From Candidatus Korobacter versatilis (GTDB lineage: Bacteria > Acidobacteriota > Terriglobia > Terriglobales > Acidobacteriaceae), in the NCBI GenBank assembly GCA_016185395.1, contig JACPNR010000004.1, positions 1 through 64,000 of the forward strand: a DNA stretch of 64,000 bases. The letters run 5' to 3'. Below, in pieces: positions 51,756 through 60,892 of this stretch. The translations under genes and the position numbers were made by a program. Below the pieces are notes generated by a model, which was not told where the DNA came from, did no database searches, and saw only the letters and a program-made list of their open reading frames with translations. The first letter of the stretch is position 1; each line of letters opens with the position of its first letter.

Positions 51756-52475
51756 ATGAAGCAAGTCATCACAGTCGCCGCTATCGCCGCCAGCACGCTG
51801 TTGGCGACGGGTTGCGCCACCAAGAATTACGTTCGCAAAGAGAGCGCGCCAATCGTCAACAAGGTCAACGAGCTCGACGATCTCACGGCAAAGAACACGC
51901 GCGACATCCGCGATGTGGATAGCCGCGCGACCACCGGCATCCAGGGCGCGCAGGCCAAGGCCGACGCCGCCGACCAGAAGGCGCTTGCCGCCGGCAAGAC
52001 GGCCGACGACGCCAACGTGCTCGCCACGCAAGCTGCCACCCGCGTCGACTCGCTGCACAACACGGTCGCGAACCTCGACAACTACAAGCCCGTGGTCGAG
52101 ACCAGCGTCCACTTCGGTTTCGACAAGGCCGACCTGACCTCGAAGGCGAAGGAAGCGCTCGACCAGCTCGCCGCGGAGATCCCGAACCAGAAGCACTTCA
52201 TCGTGGTCGTCGAGGGCGGTACCGACTCGGTGGGCGATGCGAACTACAACTACCAGTTGAGCGAGCGGCGCGCCTCGGCCGTGATCCAGTATCTCGCCGA
52301 GAGGTACCAAGTGCCCGCGCACAAGATCTACTTGATCGGATTGGGCAAGGACAAGAAAGTGGCCTCCAACGGGAGCGCCTCCGGCCGCGCGAAGAACCGC
52401 CGCGTGGACGTGCGCCTCATGACCAACAGCACGGATGCGCCGCAGTCCGCGTCGTCTTCCGAACCGCAGTCGTAA
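51756..52475 (+). CDS. OmpA/Pal-like peptidoglycan-associated lipoprotein
   Basis: 239 residues. A lipobox LLATGC sets Cys20 as the lipidated residue; a coiled-coil stretch (NELDDLTAKNTRDIRDVDSR and Ala-rich repeats) follows, then an OmpA C-terminal domain with HFGFDKADLTSKAKEALDQLA and the peptidoglycan motif NYQLSERRASAVIQYL plus GRAKNRRVDVR. It should tether the outer membrane to the wall. The AAGGAG site before ATG 51756 decides the start over a longer open frame. Confidence 0.92.
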   Translation: MKQVITVAAIAASTLLATGCATKNYVRKESAPIVNKVNELDDLTAKNTRDIRDVDSRATTGIQGAQAKADAADQKALAAGKTADDANVLATQAATRVDSLHNTVANLDNYKPVVETSVHFGFDKADLTSKAKEALDQLAAEIPNQKHFIVVVEGGTDSVGDANYNYQLSERRASAVIQYLAERYQVPAHKIYLIGLGKDKKVASNGSASGRAKNRRVDVRLMTNSTDAPQSASSSEPQS

Positions 52476-52517
52476 GTTTCATCGAGCAAGCCTCCCTCCC
52501 CCGAGAGGATTGCGCCC

Positions 52518-52549
52518 GGCCGTCCCGCTTCGCGGGACGGCCCTTTTTT
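52518..52549 (+). terminator. Intrinsic terminator after the Pal-like gene
   Basis: GGCCGTCCCGC / GCGGGACGGCC 11-bp stem with TTC loop, then CTTTTTT. Confidence 0.92.
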
Positions 52550-52569
52550 CGCTCGCGATCGGCGGTAAA

Positions 52570-53436
52570 ATGGAGGCAATGTCCCGCAACATCCTGCTAG
52601 CCGTGCTGGCCCTGCTTCTTTCGCCGTGGTGTGTCGCCCAGCTCGAACCCACGCAGAGCGGACGCGGCCAGGCTCCCCAAGGCCAGGCGCCACCGCGCAG
52701 CGACGACAGCGCCAGCTCCAGTTCCAGCAAAGACAGGCCGGTCGGCATCGCCCCGCCTGCGAACGATGCCGACCATCCCGGCGCGGACGCCGCCGACGTC
52801 GGCGAGTTCAAGAAGTACGATCCGCACCGCGCTGCCAAAGACGCCGAAGTCGCCGAGTACTACGCCAAGCAGGGAAACCATCGCGCCGCCTTGTGGCGTT
52901 ATCAGGATGCGCTCGAGTACATGCCCAACGATCCCACGGTGATCTACAAGCTGGCGGAGACCTATGACCGGCTCGAGCAGCCGCAGCCGGCGGCACGTCA
53001 CATCGTGCTCTATCTGCGGCTCGCGCCCGAAGGCGAGTTCGTAGAAGCAGCGAAAAAGCTGCAACAGAGATTGCGTCCCGTGATCCTTGCCCTGGCGAAG
53101 ACGCCGGGACAGAAGCAGGCATTTGCCCTGGTGGATGAAGGGGCGGTATTGCTCAGCCGTCACGAGTTCCGCGGCGCCATCGCGAAGTTCCAGTCTGCGC
53201 TCGAGGCCGATCCAAAGAACGAAGACGCCACGTTCTTCCTGGCGGACGCCTACCAGCAGAATGGATTGATGGATGAAGCCGGCGCCACGTATCGCTCTTA
53301 CCTGCGGCTGTCTCCCGGCGGCGTGTTCGCGGACAGCGCGCGCATCGCGCTGCAGCACCTGCCGGCGCTGCGTGGCGAGGGCATTCCGGCGAAGCCCGAC
53401 CTTCCTACTTCTCAACCTTCAGAAAGTCCCCGGTAG
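52570..53436 (+). CDS. Secreted TPR protein (BamD-like layout)
   Basis: 288 residues: signal peptide (LAVLALLLSPWCVAQ), Ser/Gln-rich linker, then helical TPR pairs (DAEVAEYYAKQGNHRAALWRYQDALEYMPNDPTVIYKLAETYDRL; HEFRGAIAKFQSALEADPKNEDATFFLADAYQQNG). Either ATG 52570 or ATG 52579 may start it (GGAGG before the second is too close). Envelope scaffold role inferred. Convergent and overlapping by 32 bases with the lipoprotein on the other strand. Confidence 0.78.
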   Translation: MEAMSRNILLAVLALLLSPWCVAQLEPTQSGRGQAPQGQAPPRSDDSASSSSSKDRPVGIAPPANDADHPGADAADVGEFKKYDPHRAAKDAEVAEYYAKQGNHRAALWRYQDALEYMPNDPTVIYKLAETYDRLEQPQPAARHIVLYLRLAPEGEFVEAAKKLQQRLRPVILALAKTPGQKQAFALVDEGAVLLSRHEFRGAIAKFQSALEADPKNEDATFFLADAYQQNGLMDEAGATYRSYLRLSPGGVFADSARIALQHLPALRGEGIPAKPDLPTSQPSESPR

Positions 53437-54079
53437 TCGCGTCCACGGCAACCCGCAGCTTCGCACTCGCGACGCTGGCGCCGTAGATCACGTGCCACTT
53501 CAGTTTGTTCTCTTTCGGGACCCATTCGATCTGGAAGAAGATGGGCGTGCTGGGGTCCTTCTTCATGATCTTGTCGCCGCCGTGTTGCTGCGCTACCGCC
53601 GCGGCCTTATCGGAATCCTGCTTGAGGAAATTGAGGTCGAAGGGTTGGGTATTGGAATTCGACGGGCTCCAATACTCCTCCGCATCAGGTGACACGCCGG
53701 CAGCGGGCGCGTCTGGCGCCGTCACTCCCGACCACACGAAAGGTTTGGCGGCGTTGCGCGTTGCGGACGCGAAGACGGCGCGCCACACACCTGCTTTGCC
53801 CTGCGCTACCGGCGCGTCCTTGGTGTACTGTGACTCCAGCCGGTAAGGTTTTGCGTCCGCTGCCCAGCCACGCGCGTTGATGTATGCCTTCTGGAAGGCG
53901 ACGCGGCCGGTCTCGTAGTCATTGCTTGCCGCTGCCGGCTTGCTGGCAGTCTGCGCGCCGGTTTCCGGTTTCGGCTTGTCCGGCTCCGACGAACATCCGA
54001 TGATGGCGACGACGACAGCAAGAGTAGTTAGCGCTGCCTTGGTTCGCAGGTCCTTGGTTCGCATGGCTGGGATTCGCAT
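53405..54079 (-). CDS. PepSY-like lipoprotein
   Basis: 224 residues. VVVAIIGC gives a lipobox with Cys29; an Ala/Lys/Pro-rich linker follows, then a beta-rich domain whose end, WHVIYGASVASAKLRVAVDATTGDFLKVEK, resembles the PepSY fold (VDATTGxxL ending). Upstream in-frame ATGs (to 54286) run into the start region of the divergent gene and are not used. GAGG stands before ATG 54079. Role unknown; PepSY domains often modulate peptidases. Confidence 0.68.
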   Translation of the reverse strand: MRIPAMRTKDLRTKAALTTLAVVVAIIGCSSEPDKPKPETGAQTASKPAAASNDYETGRVAFQKAYINARGWAADAKPYRLESQYTKDAPVAQGKAGVWRAVFASATRNAAKPFVWSGVTAPDAPAAGVSPDAEEYWSPSNSNTQPFDLNFLKQDSDKAAAVAQQHGGDKIMKKDPSTPIFFQIEWVPKENKLKWHVIYGASVASAKLRVAVDATTGDFLKVEK

Positions 54080-54155
54080 GATGGCTGCCTCGGCTGATTC
54101 TGTGGGTCCCCGCTGTAAGGCCACACATTCTAAACGATGAACCACGGAGACGCAG

Positions 54156-54683
54156 ATGCACCCCAAGGTTGAAGCGACCTGGAAGATGATCGAGCAGGCC
54201 ACGGCGGGAATGTCTGCTGAGGACATGGCACGGCACCCCGAAGGAAAGTGGTGCGCGGCGGAAGTCGTGGAGCATCTCCTTATCACCTACACCGCCACCA
54301 ATGCCGGCTTGCGCAAAGTGCTCGCCAAAGGCACTCCACTCGCCCGGCGCCCCACGCTGAAGGACCTCGCCCTCCAGTTCGCCGTGCTCGGCGTCACGTA
54401 TTTTCCCACCGGACGGAAAGCGCCCGCCGCTACCGTGCCGAAGGGCCTCGACCCGGCGAAAGTCGTTCCGGCTGTGTCCCAGGCGTTACCGGATATGGAC
54501 GCCGCCATCACCGCGTGTGAAACGAAGTTCGGCAAGGTGCGCATCGCGGACCATCCCGTGCTTGGGCCGCTGACCGCCGAGCAGTGGCGCACCTTTCATT
54601 TCGTCCACGCGCGCCATCACATGAAGCAGGTCGAACGATTGAAAGCGATGGCTAGTCCAAGCCGTGCGCGCGCAGGCGCGTGA
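54156..54683 (+). CDS. DinB/DUF1569-family protein
   Basis: 175 residues of four-helix-bundle type: KWCAAEVVEHLLITY and FHFVHARHHMKQVERL hold the spaced histidines (HLL ... HARHH) that bind a metal in DinB relatives. Such proteins may act as metal-dependent thiol-using transferases, though most are uncharacterised. ATG 54156 follows CGGAGACG. The stop region overlaps the 3' end of the sigma-54 regulator by 32 bases on the other strand. Confidence 0.78.
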   Translation: MHPKVEATWKMIEQATAGMSAEDMARHPEGKWCAAEVVEHLLITYTATNAGLRKVLAKGTPLARRPTLKDLALQFAVLGVTYFPTGRKAPAATVPKGLDPAKVVPAVSQALPDMDAAITACETKFGKVRIADHPVLGPLTAEQWRTFHFVHARHHMKQVERLKAMASPSRARAGA

Positions 54684-55956
54684 GCAGCGTCTTGGTGGAG
54701 ATGCCCAGCCGCTCGGCCGCGACCGTGCGGTTCCACTTGCACTCCCGCAGAACGGATTCGAGCTGCGCGCGTTCATCGACCTCCGGCGCCGCAGCGGCGG
54801 CTTTCGCCTGAGGAAGAGCCAGTTCTTGTGCGCTGATCTCGTCTTCGTGCAGGATCGCGGCGCGCTCCATCATGTTCTGCAGCTCGCGCACATTCCCCGG
54901 CCAGGCGTAGCGCGTGAGGGCTGTGCGCGCACTCTTCGCCAACTCGAGCTTCGGCTTGCGCAACTCGCGACGCAAGCGCTCGAGGAACGCGTCGGCGAGC
55001 AAGGCCACGTCGCCACCGCGTTCGCGTAAGGGCGGGATGCGGATGGGGAACACCGCCAGCCGGAAATAGAGGTCGCGACGGAAACCCGCGTCATGCTCGA
55101 GGTCGCGGTTCGTTGCCGCAATGATGCGAACGTCCACCTTCAGCGGTCCCGAGCCCCCCAGCCGTTCCACGACCTTCTCTTCTAGAGCGCGCAATAGTTT
55201 GGCTTGGACCGCCTCCGGCAGCTCGCCGATCTCATCAAGAAAGATCGTGCCCCCGTTGGCCAGCTCGAACTTGCCGGCGCGGCGTGAATCGGCGCCGGTG
55301 AAGGCGCCGCGCTCGTGTCCGAAGAGCTCATTCTCAATGAGCGTTTCGGGGATGGCGGCGCAGTTGAGCGCGACCAGCGGTCTCTGTGCGCGCGGAGACA
55401 GCTGATGCAGCGCCCGCGCGAACAGCTCCTTGCCGGTCCCACTTTCGCCGAGCAGCAGCACGGTCGAATCCGTGGGGGCGATGCGCTGCAGTTCGCGCGC
55501 CGCCGCCTGCATCGCCGCACTCTCGCCGATGATGCGCGGGAACCCGATGCGCCGCGCGTGTTCTTCTTTCAAGAGGATGTTCTCGCGCAGCAACTGCTGG
55601 CGCTCGATGGCGCGGCCGACGAGATGTTCGAGATGGTCCAGGTCGATGGGCTTCTGGATGAAGTCGTACGCACCGTGCTTCATCGCTTCCACCGCTTGCG
55701 GCACGGTGCCGAAGGCCGTCATGACAATGACGGGCGTGTCGGAGTCAGCCGCATGCGCGGCGTTCAGTACGTCCATGCCGCTGCCCGCCGGCAGCTTCAG
55801 GTCGGTGAGGACGAGCGAGAAGCGTTGCCGCTGCAGATGGACCAGCGCGGCGGCGAGGTCGGCGGCGGCCGTGACCGCGTACTTCATCCGCGTGAGAGCG
55901 GTCGTCAGCATCTCGCGCAGCTCGAGCTTGTCCTCGACCAGCAGGATGGAATCCAT
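54652..55956 (-). CDS. NtrC-family sigma-54-dependent response regulator
   Basis: 434 residues: receiver domain (MDSILLVEDK, phospho-acceptor Asp52 in LTDLKLP), AAA+ with Walker A GESGTGKE (170-177), the sigma-54 contact loop GAFTGA (217-222), DEIGEL and RDLYFRL, and a Fis-type HTH (NRTVAAERLGISTKTLLTRL). It activates sigma-54 promoters when phosphorylated. Its likely partner is the histidine kinase at 56697. The ATG abuts the T-run of a terminator hairpin, with no Shine-Dalgarno site, so initiation is unusual. Confidence 0.93.
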   Translation of the reverse strand: MDSILLVEDKLELREMLTTALTRMKYAVTAAADLAAALVHLQRQRFSLVLTDLKLPAGSGMDVLNAAHAADSDTPVIVMTAFGTVPQAVEAMKHGAYDFIQKPIDLDHLEHLVGRAIERQQLLRENILLKEEHARRIGFPRIIGESAAMQAAARELQRIAPTDSTVLLLGESGTGKELFARALHQLSPRAQRPLVALNCAAIPETLIENELFGHERGAFTGADSRRAGKFELANGGTIFLDEIGELPEAVQAKLLRALEEKVVERLGGSGPLKVDVRIIAATNRDLEHDAGFRRDLYFRLAVFPIRIPPLRERGGDVALLADAFLERLRRELRKPKLELAKSARTALTRYAWPGNVRELQNMMERAAILHEDEISAQELALPQAKAAAAAPEVDERAQLESVLRECKWNRTVAAERLGISTKTLLTRLRAHGLD

Positions 55957-55985
55957 AAAGAAAAAGCGCCCGCCGCGGCGGGCGC
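55957..55985 (-). terminator. Terminator hairpin ending directly at the start codon of the NtrC-like gene
   Basis: On the minus strand GCGCCCGCC / GGCGGGCGC (55985-55966), then TTTTTCTTT running into ATG 55956. It follows the stop of the coiled-coil gene by about 20 bases. Confidence 0.85.
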
Positions 55986-56005
55986 CCTGACCATACACGC
56001 GAAAA

Positions 56006-56623
56006 CTATTCTCCGATGGTGCTGGGGAGGCCGGCCTTGCGGATATCGTCGCGCACCTGGTCGAGGGCCGCCTTGGCAGCATCGAGTTGGTCCTGCTTGG
56101 CCTTGAGCGTCTCCTGCTGCTTCTTCACATCCGCTTCCCACTGGGCGGTGTTTTGCAGCCGTGCTGCCGCATCGCCGTAGTAAGCGGCGGCTTGCAGGCG
56201 CTGCTCGCGCTGCAGGATGTCAATCTCATGTTGCAGGTCCGCGATCGCCTTCTTGGCGTCGTTGACTTTCTGCTGATACTCATCCGCCTGCGCCTTCGCG
56301 GCTTCTTCGGCGCTCGGGTCTTTCGCGCCCTTATCACCCGCCTTCCCGGTCGCGGCCGTATCGCCCGCCTTGGCGGCAGCAGCGCTCGCTGCATTCTTCG
56401 AGGCCGGAGCGGTCGCCACGCCGGCGTAGTCGCCGGTGGTGGTCGAGATGTTCCCGCCCTTGGGCAGGTTCTCGTTGTCGTAAACCTTGGCGTTGGGCGA
56501 AGGGTGGCTCTTCTTCGCCTGCTGGGCGCGCGCGGCGTCGCCGAGCGACACACCTTGGTCTTGCGCGCACACCAACGGGGCGGCGAGCAACAGCGCGGAT
56601 ATCACGATCGACAGTCGTTTCAT
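56006..56623 (-). CDS. Secreted coiled-coil protein
   Basis: 205 residues: signal peptide (LSIVISALLLAAPLVCA), Ala/Lys-rich linker, then a long coiled coil (DEYQQKVNDAKKAIADLQHEIDILQREQRLQ ... KKQQETLKAKQDQLDAAKAALDQVR). No domain beyond the coil. GGAAG precedes ATG 56623. It sits between the kinase and regulator genes, so a link to sensing or envelope stress is possible but not shown. Ends in a terminator that touches the next gene. Confidence 0.72.
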   Translation of the reverse strand: MKRLSIVISALLLAAPLVCAQDQGVSLGDAARAQQAKKSHPSPNAKVYDNENLPKGGNISTTTGDYAGVATAPASKNAASAAAAKAGDTAATGKAGDKGAKDPSAEEAAKAQADEYQQKVNDAKKAIADLQHEIDILQREQRLQAAAYYGDAAARLQNTAQWEADVKKQQETLKAKQDQLDAAKAALDQVRDDIRKAGLPSTIGE

Positions 56624-56696
56624 GGCAACTTCCGTCCTTCCAGGGCCCGGGGGGGTTAACCGAAGCATAACCCCGAGTCTCTGCCGGAGCAATATG

Positions 56697-58043
56697 TTAA
56701 TCCGCGGAAACGGTGGTTTGGACGCGGTTTTTCACGGGAAACGACAGGGTAAACACCGTTCCCTTGGGGCCGCTCTCGGCCTCGACCGTCCCACCGTGCT
56801 CGAGGACGATGCGCTGGACCAGAGCCAGCCCCAGTCCGGTGCCCTGCGCCTTGGTGGTGAAGAACGGGATGAAGATGCGCGGCAGGTCTTCAGCCGCGAT
56901 GCCCGGGCCGTCATCGCGGAAGTGAAGGCGCACCGACGAATCGTCGCTCTCTGACCAGACCTCGACGTGCACCGAGCGTCCGGCGCCTGCTTCCACGCTG
57001 TTGCGCATCAGGTTCGAGAATGTCTGCCGCAACGCGGTGCGGTCAGCGGTGAGCACCAGGTCGCTGGGGACGCCGCTGACGTCCGCGACCGAAGCGCCGC
57101 ACTCCTGCGCGCATTCCTCGAGCAGCGCACGCACCGGGACCTGCTCGCGCTCGAGCTCCTGCGGCCGCGCGAAGTTCAGGAAGTCCGTGACCACGCGCGT
57201 GAGATTGGTGGTCTCGCCTACGATCTTGGCGGCGAACTGCTGCACAGTCGCCGCGTCGTTCTCGCGCGTAAGCATCTGCGCGTAGCCGGAGATCGTCGCC
57301 AGCGAGTTCTTGAACTCGTGCGCGATGCCGGCGGACATCTCGCCCAGCGCCGACATCTTCTCGCGTTCGCGCATCTGCCGGCCGAGGTCGGTGATCTCGG
57401 TTAGGTCGCTGATCAGGCAGGCCACGCCGAGCGCTTCGCCCATGGTCCCGCGTACCGGCGACACGGTCAGCCCGAGTACGCGGCGCTCACCCGCGGGCGT
57501 CTGGTAGTCGGCCTCGATGCGGCGGAAGGGAAGGCCGTGGCGCAGGCATTGGTCGATGGCCTCGACCAGGGCATCGGGCGTCGCATCGCCGAGTCCTTCG
57601 CGTCGCACCGCCGAGACGCGACGGAAGATATCGCGCGCGTGCATGCCATAGAGCGCGCCGAAACCAAGGATGGTCTTCGCCGATGGGTTCGCTTGCCGCA
57701 CCATCCCGTTGTTGGAGAACAACAACACGCCGCTCGCGAGGTTGGAGAGCACCGCTTCACTCGTGCTCTCGGAAGTGGCCGCGCGTCCGCGCTCGCTCTG
57801 CCGCAGTTTCTGGAGTTCGGATTCCTGTTCCTTCAGCTTCTGGATGACGCCGTTGTAAGCGGCGAGCGAGAAGCCCACGTCGTTCTGTGCCGCCGGGCGG
57901 TCGCCGCCGATGCGCGAGCTCTCGATGATCTCCTTGCGCAGGCCGCGTATCCACAGCACCGCGAGGATGAACGCCATCGCTGCGATGACGAACGTGACCA
58001 TCATCTTGAGCACGATCGGATTGGCGAGCACGCTCACGTTCAT
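56697..58043 (-). CDS. PAS-containing sensor histidine kinase (NtrB/PilS-like)
   Basis: 448 residues: one N-terminal membrane helix (MMVTFVIAAMAFILAVLWI), a coiled linker, a PAS domain (LSNLASGVLLFSNNGMVRQANPSAKTILGF), DHp helix with His242 (GIAHEFKNSLATISGYAQML), N-box NLMRNSVEAG, G1 DDGPGI and G2 GTGLGLALV. It should phosphorylate the NtrC-like protein at 54652. The ATG overlaps the pilD stop (ATGA), coupling it to prepilin peptidase and hinting at control of pili or pseudopilin secretion (PilS/PilR-like, inference). Confidence 0.92.
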   Translation of the reverse strand: MNVSVLANPIVLKMMVTFVIAAMAFILAVLWIRGLRKEIIESSRIGGDRPAAQNDVGFSLAAYNGVIQKLKEQESELQKLRQSERGRAATSESTSEAVLSNLASGVLLFSNNGMVRQANPSAKTILGFGALYGMHARDIFRRVSAVRREGLGDATPDALVEAIDQCLRHGLPFRRIEADYQTPAGERRVLGLTVSPVRGTMGEALGVACLISDLTEITDLGRQMREREKMSALGEMSAGIAHEFKNSLATISGYAQMLTRENDAATVQQFAAKIVGETTNLTRVVTDFLNFARPQELEREQVPVRALLEECAQECGASVADVSGVPSDLVLTADRTALRQTFSNLMRNSVEAGAGRSVHVEVWSESDDSSVRLHFRDDGPGIAAEDLPRIFIPFFTTKAQGTGLGLALVQRIVLEHGGTVEAESGPKGTVFTLSFPVKNRVQTTVSAD

Positions 58044-58975
58044 TGGTAGAGCCCCAAATACCACTGGATGACGCGTTCTCCGAAGAAGACGGCCACCAGC
58101 GCCATGCTGCCGAGGAAGACGCCGAACGGCACCTGGAAGTTCCGGTAGACGAGCACGGCCGATTCCCACGCCCGCTTGCGCGCGACGTTTGCGGGTTCCT
58201 TCGCGACCTGCATGCGGCGGCGCGTCCGCTTCAGCCAGACGATCAGCATCGTCCCCACACCGAAGAGCGAACCGGCGAGCGATGCGCTGAAGATCACCAG
58301 CACCGTGGCTTTGACTCCCAGGAATGCTCCCACCATCGCCATGAGCTTCACATCGCCGAAGCCCATGCCCTCGCGGCCGCGCGCGCGCAGATAGATGACG
58401 CCCGCGCCGTAAATGAATGACGCGCCCAGCGCTGCGCCCAGCAGCGCGTCAGAGAACCAGAACAAGCGTGCCGAGATGTCCGACGAGACCGGCAGCTCCG
58501 CGATGAAAGGGAAGACGCGCGCCGCGAGCGTGTCGACTGGAACGAAGAAGCTGAACAGCAATCCGAGTGCGATGCCCGGGAGCGTGAGCTTGTCGGGGAG
58601 CAAGTGCGTCTCGGCGTCGGTGAAGATGAGGCCGAGTATCAGGAACCCGAAGACGCAGAATTTGAGCGTGGCGAGCGACCAGCCGAAGGTCAGGAACATC
58701 GCCACGAACAGGAGCGCGGCCAGCAGTTCGACCACAGCGTAGCGCGCCGAGATGTGGACGCCGCAATGCCGGCAGCGCGCGCGCAACAGTAGCCAGCTCA
58801 GTACCGGGATGTTGTCCCATGCGGAGATGGGCGCTTTGCAGTTCGGACAGGCTGAGCGCGGGCTGACGACCGATTGGCCGAGCGGCAGCCGGTAGATGCA
58901 CACGTTCAGGAAACTGCCCAGGCAGAGCCCGAACAGGAACACGATGACCGCGACGATGAACGTGAGGTCCGGCAC
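58040..58975 (-). CDS. pilD: Prepilin peptidase (A24 family)
   Basis: Inner-membrane aspartic protease (311 residues) that cleaves and N-methylates type IV prepilins and type II secretion pseudopilins. The zinc pairs C43/C46 and C68/C71, the first aspartate in IFTDAETHLLPD (Asp120) and the GMGFGD motif (Asp208) are all intact, with seven to eight membrane helices. About 30 residues longer at the C-terminus than usual, including a basic loop (KRTRRRMQ). Coupled to the histidine kinase by an ATGA overlap. Confidence 0.93.
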   Translation of the reverse strand: MPDLTFIVAVIVFLFGLCLGSFLNVCIYRLPLGQSVVSPRSACPNCKAPISAWDNIPVLSWLLLRARCRHCGVHISARYAVVELLAALLFVAMFLTFGWSLATLKFCVFGFLILGLIFTDAETHLLPDKLTLPGIALGLLFSFFVPVDTLAARVFPFIAELPVSSDISARLFWFSDALLGAALGASFIYGAGVIYLRARGREGMGFGDVKLMAMVGAFLGVKATVLVIFSASLAGSLFGVGTMLIVWLKRTRRRMQVAKEPANVARKRAWESAVLVYRNFQVPFGVFLGSMALVAVFFGERVIQWYLGLYQ

Positions 58976-59012
58976 AGATTCGTGGAGAAACTGTGCTGAT
59001 TATAGGCCGGAT

Positions 59013-59510
59013 TCAGGCCGACTTGATGCGGCGAGGTTCCTCGAAGCGCAGCAGCTCGCCGGTGAGCGTGGGCGCGCCGGCGATGTTGGGCGGAAACTCG
59101 CTGGTCCAGTTGAGGCAAGAGCGGTTGGCGAGCCGCGTCTCGGGCGCGAGCGGGCGCCAATCGCTGCCGCGCTCTTCGCGCAGCGTCACGTTATAGGCGG
59201 TGCCCTTTTCTTCGTCCGCAGGCCGTTCGCGGAACTCGAGCAATGACGCTTCGAGCGATTCGCTCAGCGCTTCGTGCGGCGAGAGACAGAAGATCCAGTC
59301 GAAGCGCGCGTCCATCATGTAGGCGCCGGGTTCGACGCCGGGAAGGCTCTTCTTCACGGTCGCGCCGTGTTTGCGAGCGATGTTGCGCGTGTGGTCTTCG
59401 GAACCGTGGTCCACGATGATGACTTCGTCGCAGCCGCGGAGCGAGTCGAGCGCGCGGCCGATGCGGAGAGCGTCGTTATGCGTGTGGATGATGGCGGAGA
59501 TCTTCGGCAT
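59013..59510 (-). CDS. Short family-2 glycosyltransferase-like protein
   Basis: 165 residues, about half the usual GT2 length. [48 protein letters not shown] is the GT-A nucleotide-binding front; [16 protein letters not shown] carries a degenerate catalytic-strand region where DxD would be expected. It stops soon after. It may be a truncated or regulatory form. ATG 59510 (MPKISAII) is chosen; upstream in-frame sequence is not homologous. Confidence 0.75.
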   Translation of the reverse strand: MPKISAIIHTHNDALRIGRALDSLRGCDEVIIVDHGSEDHTRNIARKHGATVKKSLPGVEPGAYMMDARFDWIFCLSPHEALSESLEASLLEFRERPADEEKGTAYNVTLREERGSDWRPLAPETRLANRSCLNWTSEFPPNIAGAPTLTGELLRFEEPRRIKSA

Positions 59511-59577
59511 GCGACCCTGGTTTCGTTCCGTTGAGATGCTACGTCCGGTGACGCGAGACCGCAAAGCGAGAACAAAT

Positions 59578-59604
59578 GAGCGGCAGCCATGGCGGCTGCC
59601 GCTC
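59578..59604 (-). terminator. Hairpin downstream of the BON lipoprotein gene
   Basis: GAGCGGCAGCC / GGCTGCCGCTC 11-bp stem with an ATGGC loop, 12 bases after the stop; only a weak ATTTGTTC follows on the minus strand. Confidence 0.65.
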
Positions 59605-59615
59605 CGTTGTTCTTG

Positions 59616-60731
59616 TCATCGGCGCTTCAGTACCGGGCGGTTCGGATCGTTGGGGTCCGCCGGGTTCTCGACCTGGCCTTGCATCTGTCCGGGCGAAGAA
59701 TTGCGCGATGCCGCCGCCACGGTGACGGGCTGGTCGAGACGGAAGTTCAGCACCGTCTCGGGCGCAACGCGGATCTGCTCGCCCTTGGTGACGGCTTGCA
59801 CGCCCGTTCCCGCGCCCGCGCCTACGCCGGCGCCGATGGCCGCGCCCTTGCCACCGCCGGCGATGGCGCCGATGATGGCGCCGAGCGCCGCGCCGCCGCC
59901 GACCGTGGCGGCCGTGCGCTTACCGCGCGAGCCGCCGGCCTTTTGCCACTTGTTGGTGTTGATGGAATAGGTGTGGCCGCTGTAGCTGATGCGCGTGAGT
60001 TCGAGCGCCAGCTCCGACTTGCCCTTGAAGTGTCCCGCGCTGGCGAGGTCGACGATACGGCCTTCGACGTCGGCGTTGGCGGGGATGACGGTTTTGTCAT
60101 CCACGACGATGGGCTGCTCCAGCGTCGCGCGGAAGCGGTCGCCCACCTGGTTCTTGTCGGAATCGATGGGATCGAGCACGCGGACCGCGAGCGCCGTTCC
60201 TGCCGGGACCTCGACCGGAGGAGGCGGCGGCGGGGCGGTGGGCGCGCTCGTCATCCCGCTGTTGTATCCGTTGCTCGAAGTCGCCGGCTGGTTCTGGTAA
60301 GACTGGTTCGAGGCGGTCGTGGCGCTGCTGCCCGAACCATGCGTGGAACGCGCGGTCGACGGACTGCGGCGCGAGCTTGGCGCCGCGGCCGCAGGCGCAG
60401 GTTCCTGTTGCGCCGGCTGGTTGAGCATGCCGGCGGCCTGGTCGTTGAGCGTGAGGTTATTGACCACGGTGCGAACGCCCTCGATCTGCGCGGCGTCGTT
60501 GGCCGCGGCGGAGCGCTCCATCTCGTTGTTCACCGCGCCGGTGAGCGTGACCACGCCGTTGGCGACGTTCACGCCGAGCTGCTTATTGGTGACGGCGAAA
60601 TCCGACTGGATCTTGGACTGGACCTCGCTGGCGACCTGCGCGTCGCTCTTGCTCTTGCTGCATCCGGCGACCAGCGCGACCAGCAGCGCCGCGAACAGCA
60701 GCCAAAGACCGGCATTGCGATATGCCTTCAT
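59616..60731 (-). CDS. BON-domain lipoprotein with glycine-zipper region
   Basis: 371 residues. VALVAGC gives a lipobox with Cys24; a BON unit ([23 protein letters not shown]) follows, then a Pro/Ser/Asn-rich linker, a beta domain ([29 protein letters not shown]) and a glycine-zipper segment ([33 protein letters not shown]) that can insert into or associate with membranes. GGGAGA precedes ATG 60731. Outer-membrane anchored, likely an envelope-stability protein. Confidence 0.85.
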   Translation of the reverse strand: MKAYRNAGLWLLFAALLVALVAGCSKSKSDAQVASEVQSKIQSDFAVTNKQLGVNVANGVVTLTGAVNNEMERSAAANDAAQIEGVRTVVNNLTLNDQAAGMLNQPAQQEPAPAAAAPSSRRSPSTARSTHGSGSSATTASNQSYQNQPATSSNGYNSGMTSAPTAPPPPPPVEVPAGTALAVRVLDPIDSDKNQVGDRFRATLEQPIVVDDKTVIPANADVEGRIVDLASAGHFKGKSELALELTRISYSGHTYSINTNKWQKAGGSRGKRTAATVGGGAALGAIIGAIAGGGKGAAIGAGVGAGAGTGVQAVTKGEQIRVAPETVLNFRLDQPVTVAAASRNSSPGQMQGQVENPADPNDPNRPVLKRR

Positions 60732-60892
60732 GTGCGTCTCCCTATGAATCCTGTGGGTTCTGGGTCCTGCCATACTTAGATGCAGAGTGGCAGCATGGTG
60801 GCCATTTCAATCGTAGCAAACCCGGAGTGCACAGGGGTGTCGCGTTTTGTGGTAAAACTCTGCTGGCACAGGGTTTGCAGCCAGTCGACCTT

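Noticed and set aside
59589..60779. 396-codon plus-strand frame
   Set aside because: Antisense to the BON/glycine-zipper lipoprotein, which has a lipobox, a ribosome-binding site and recognised domains.
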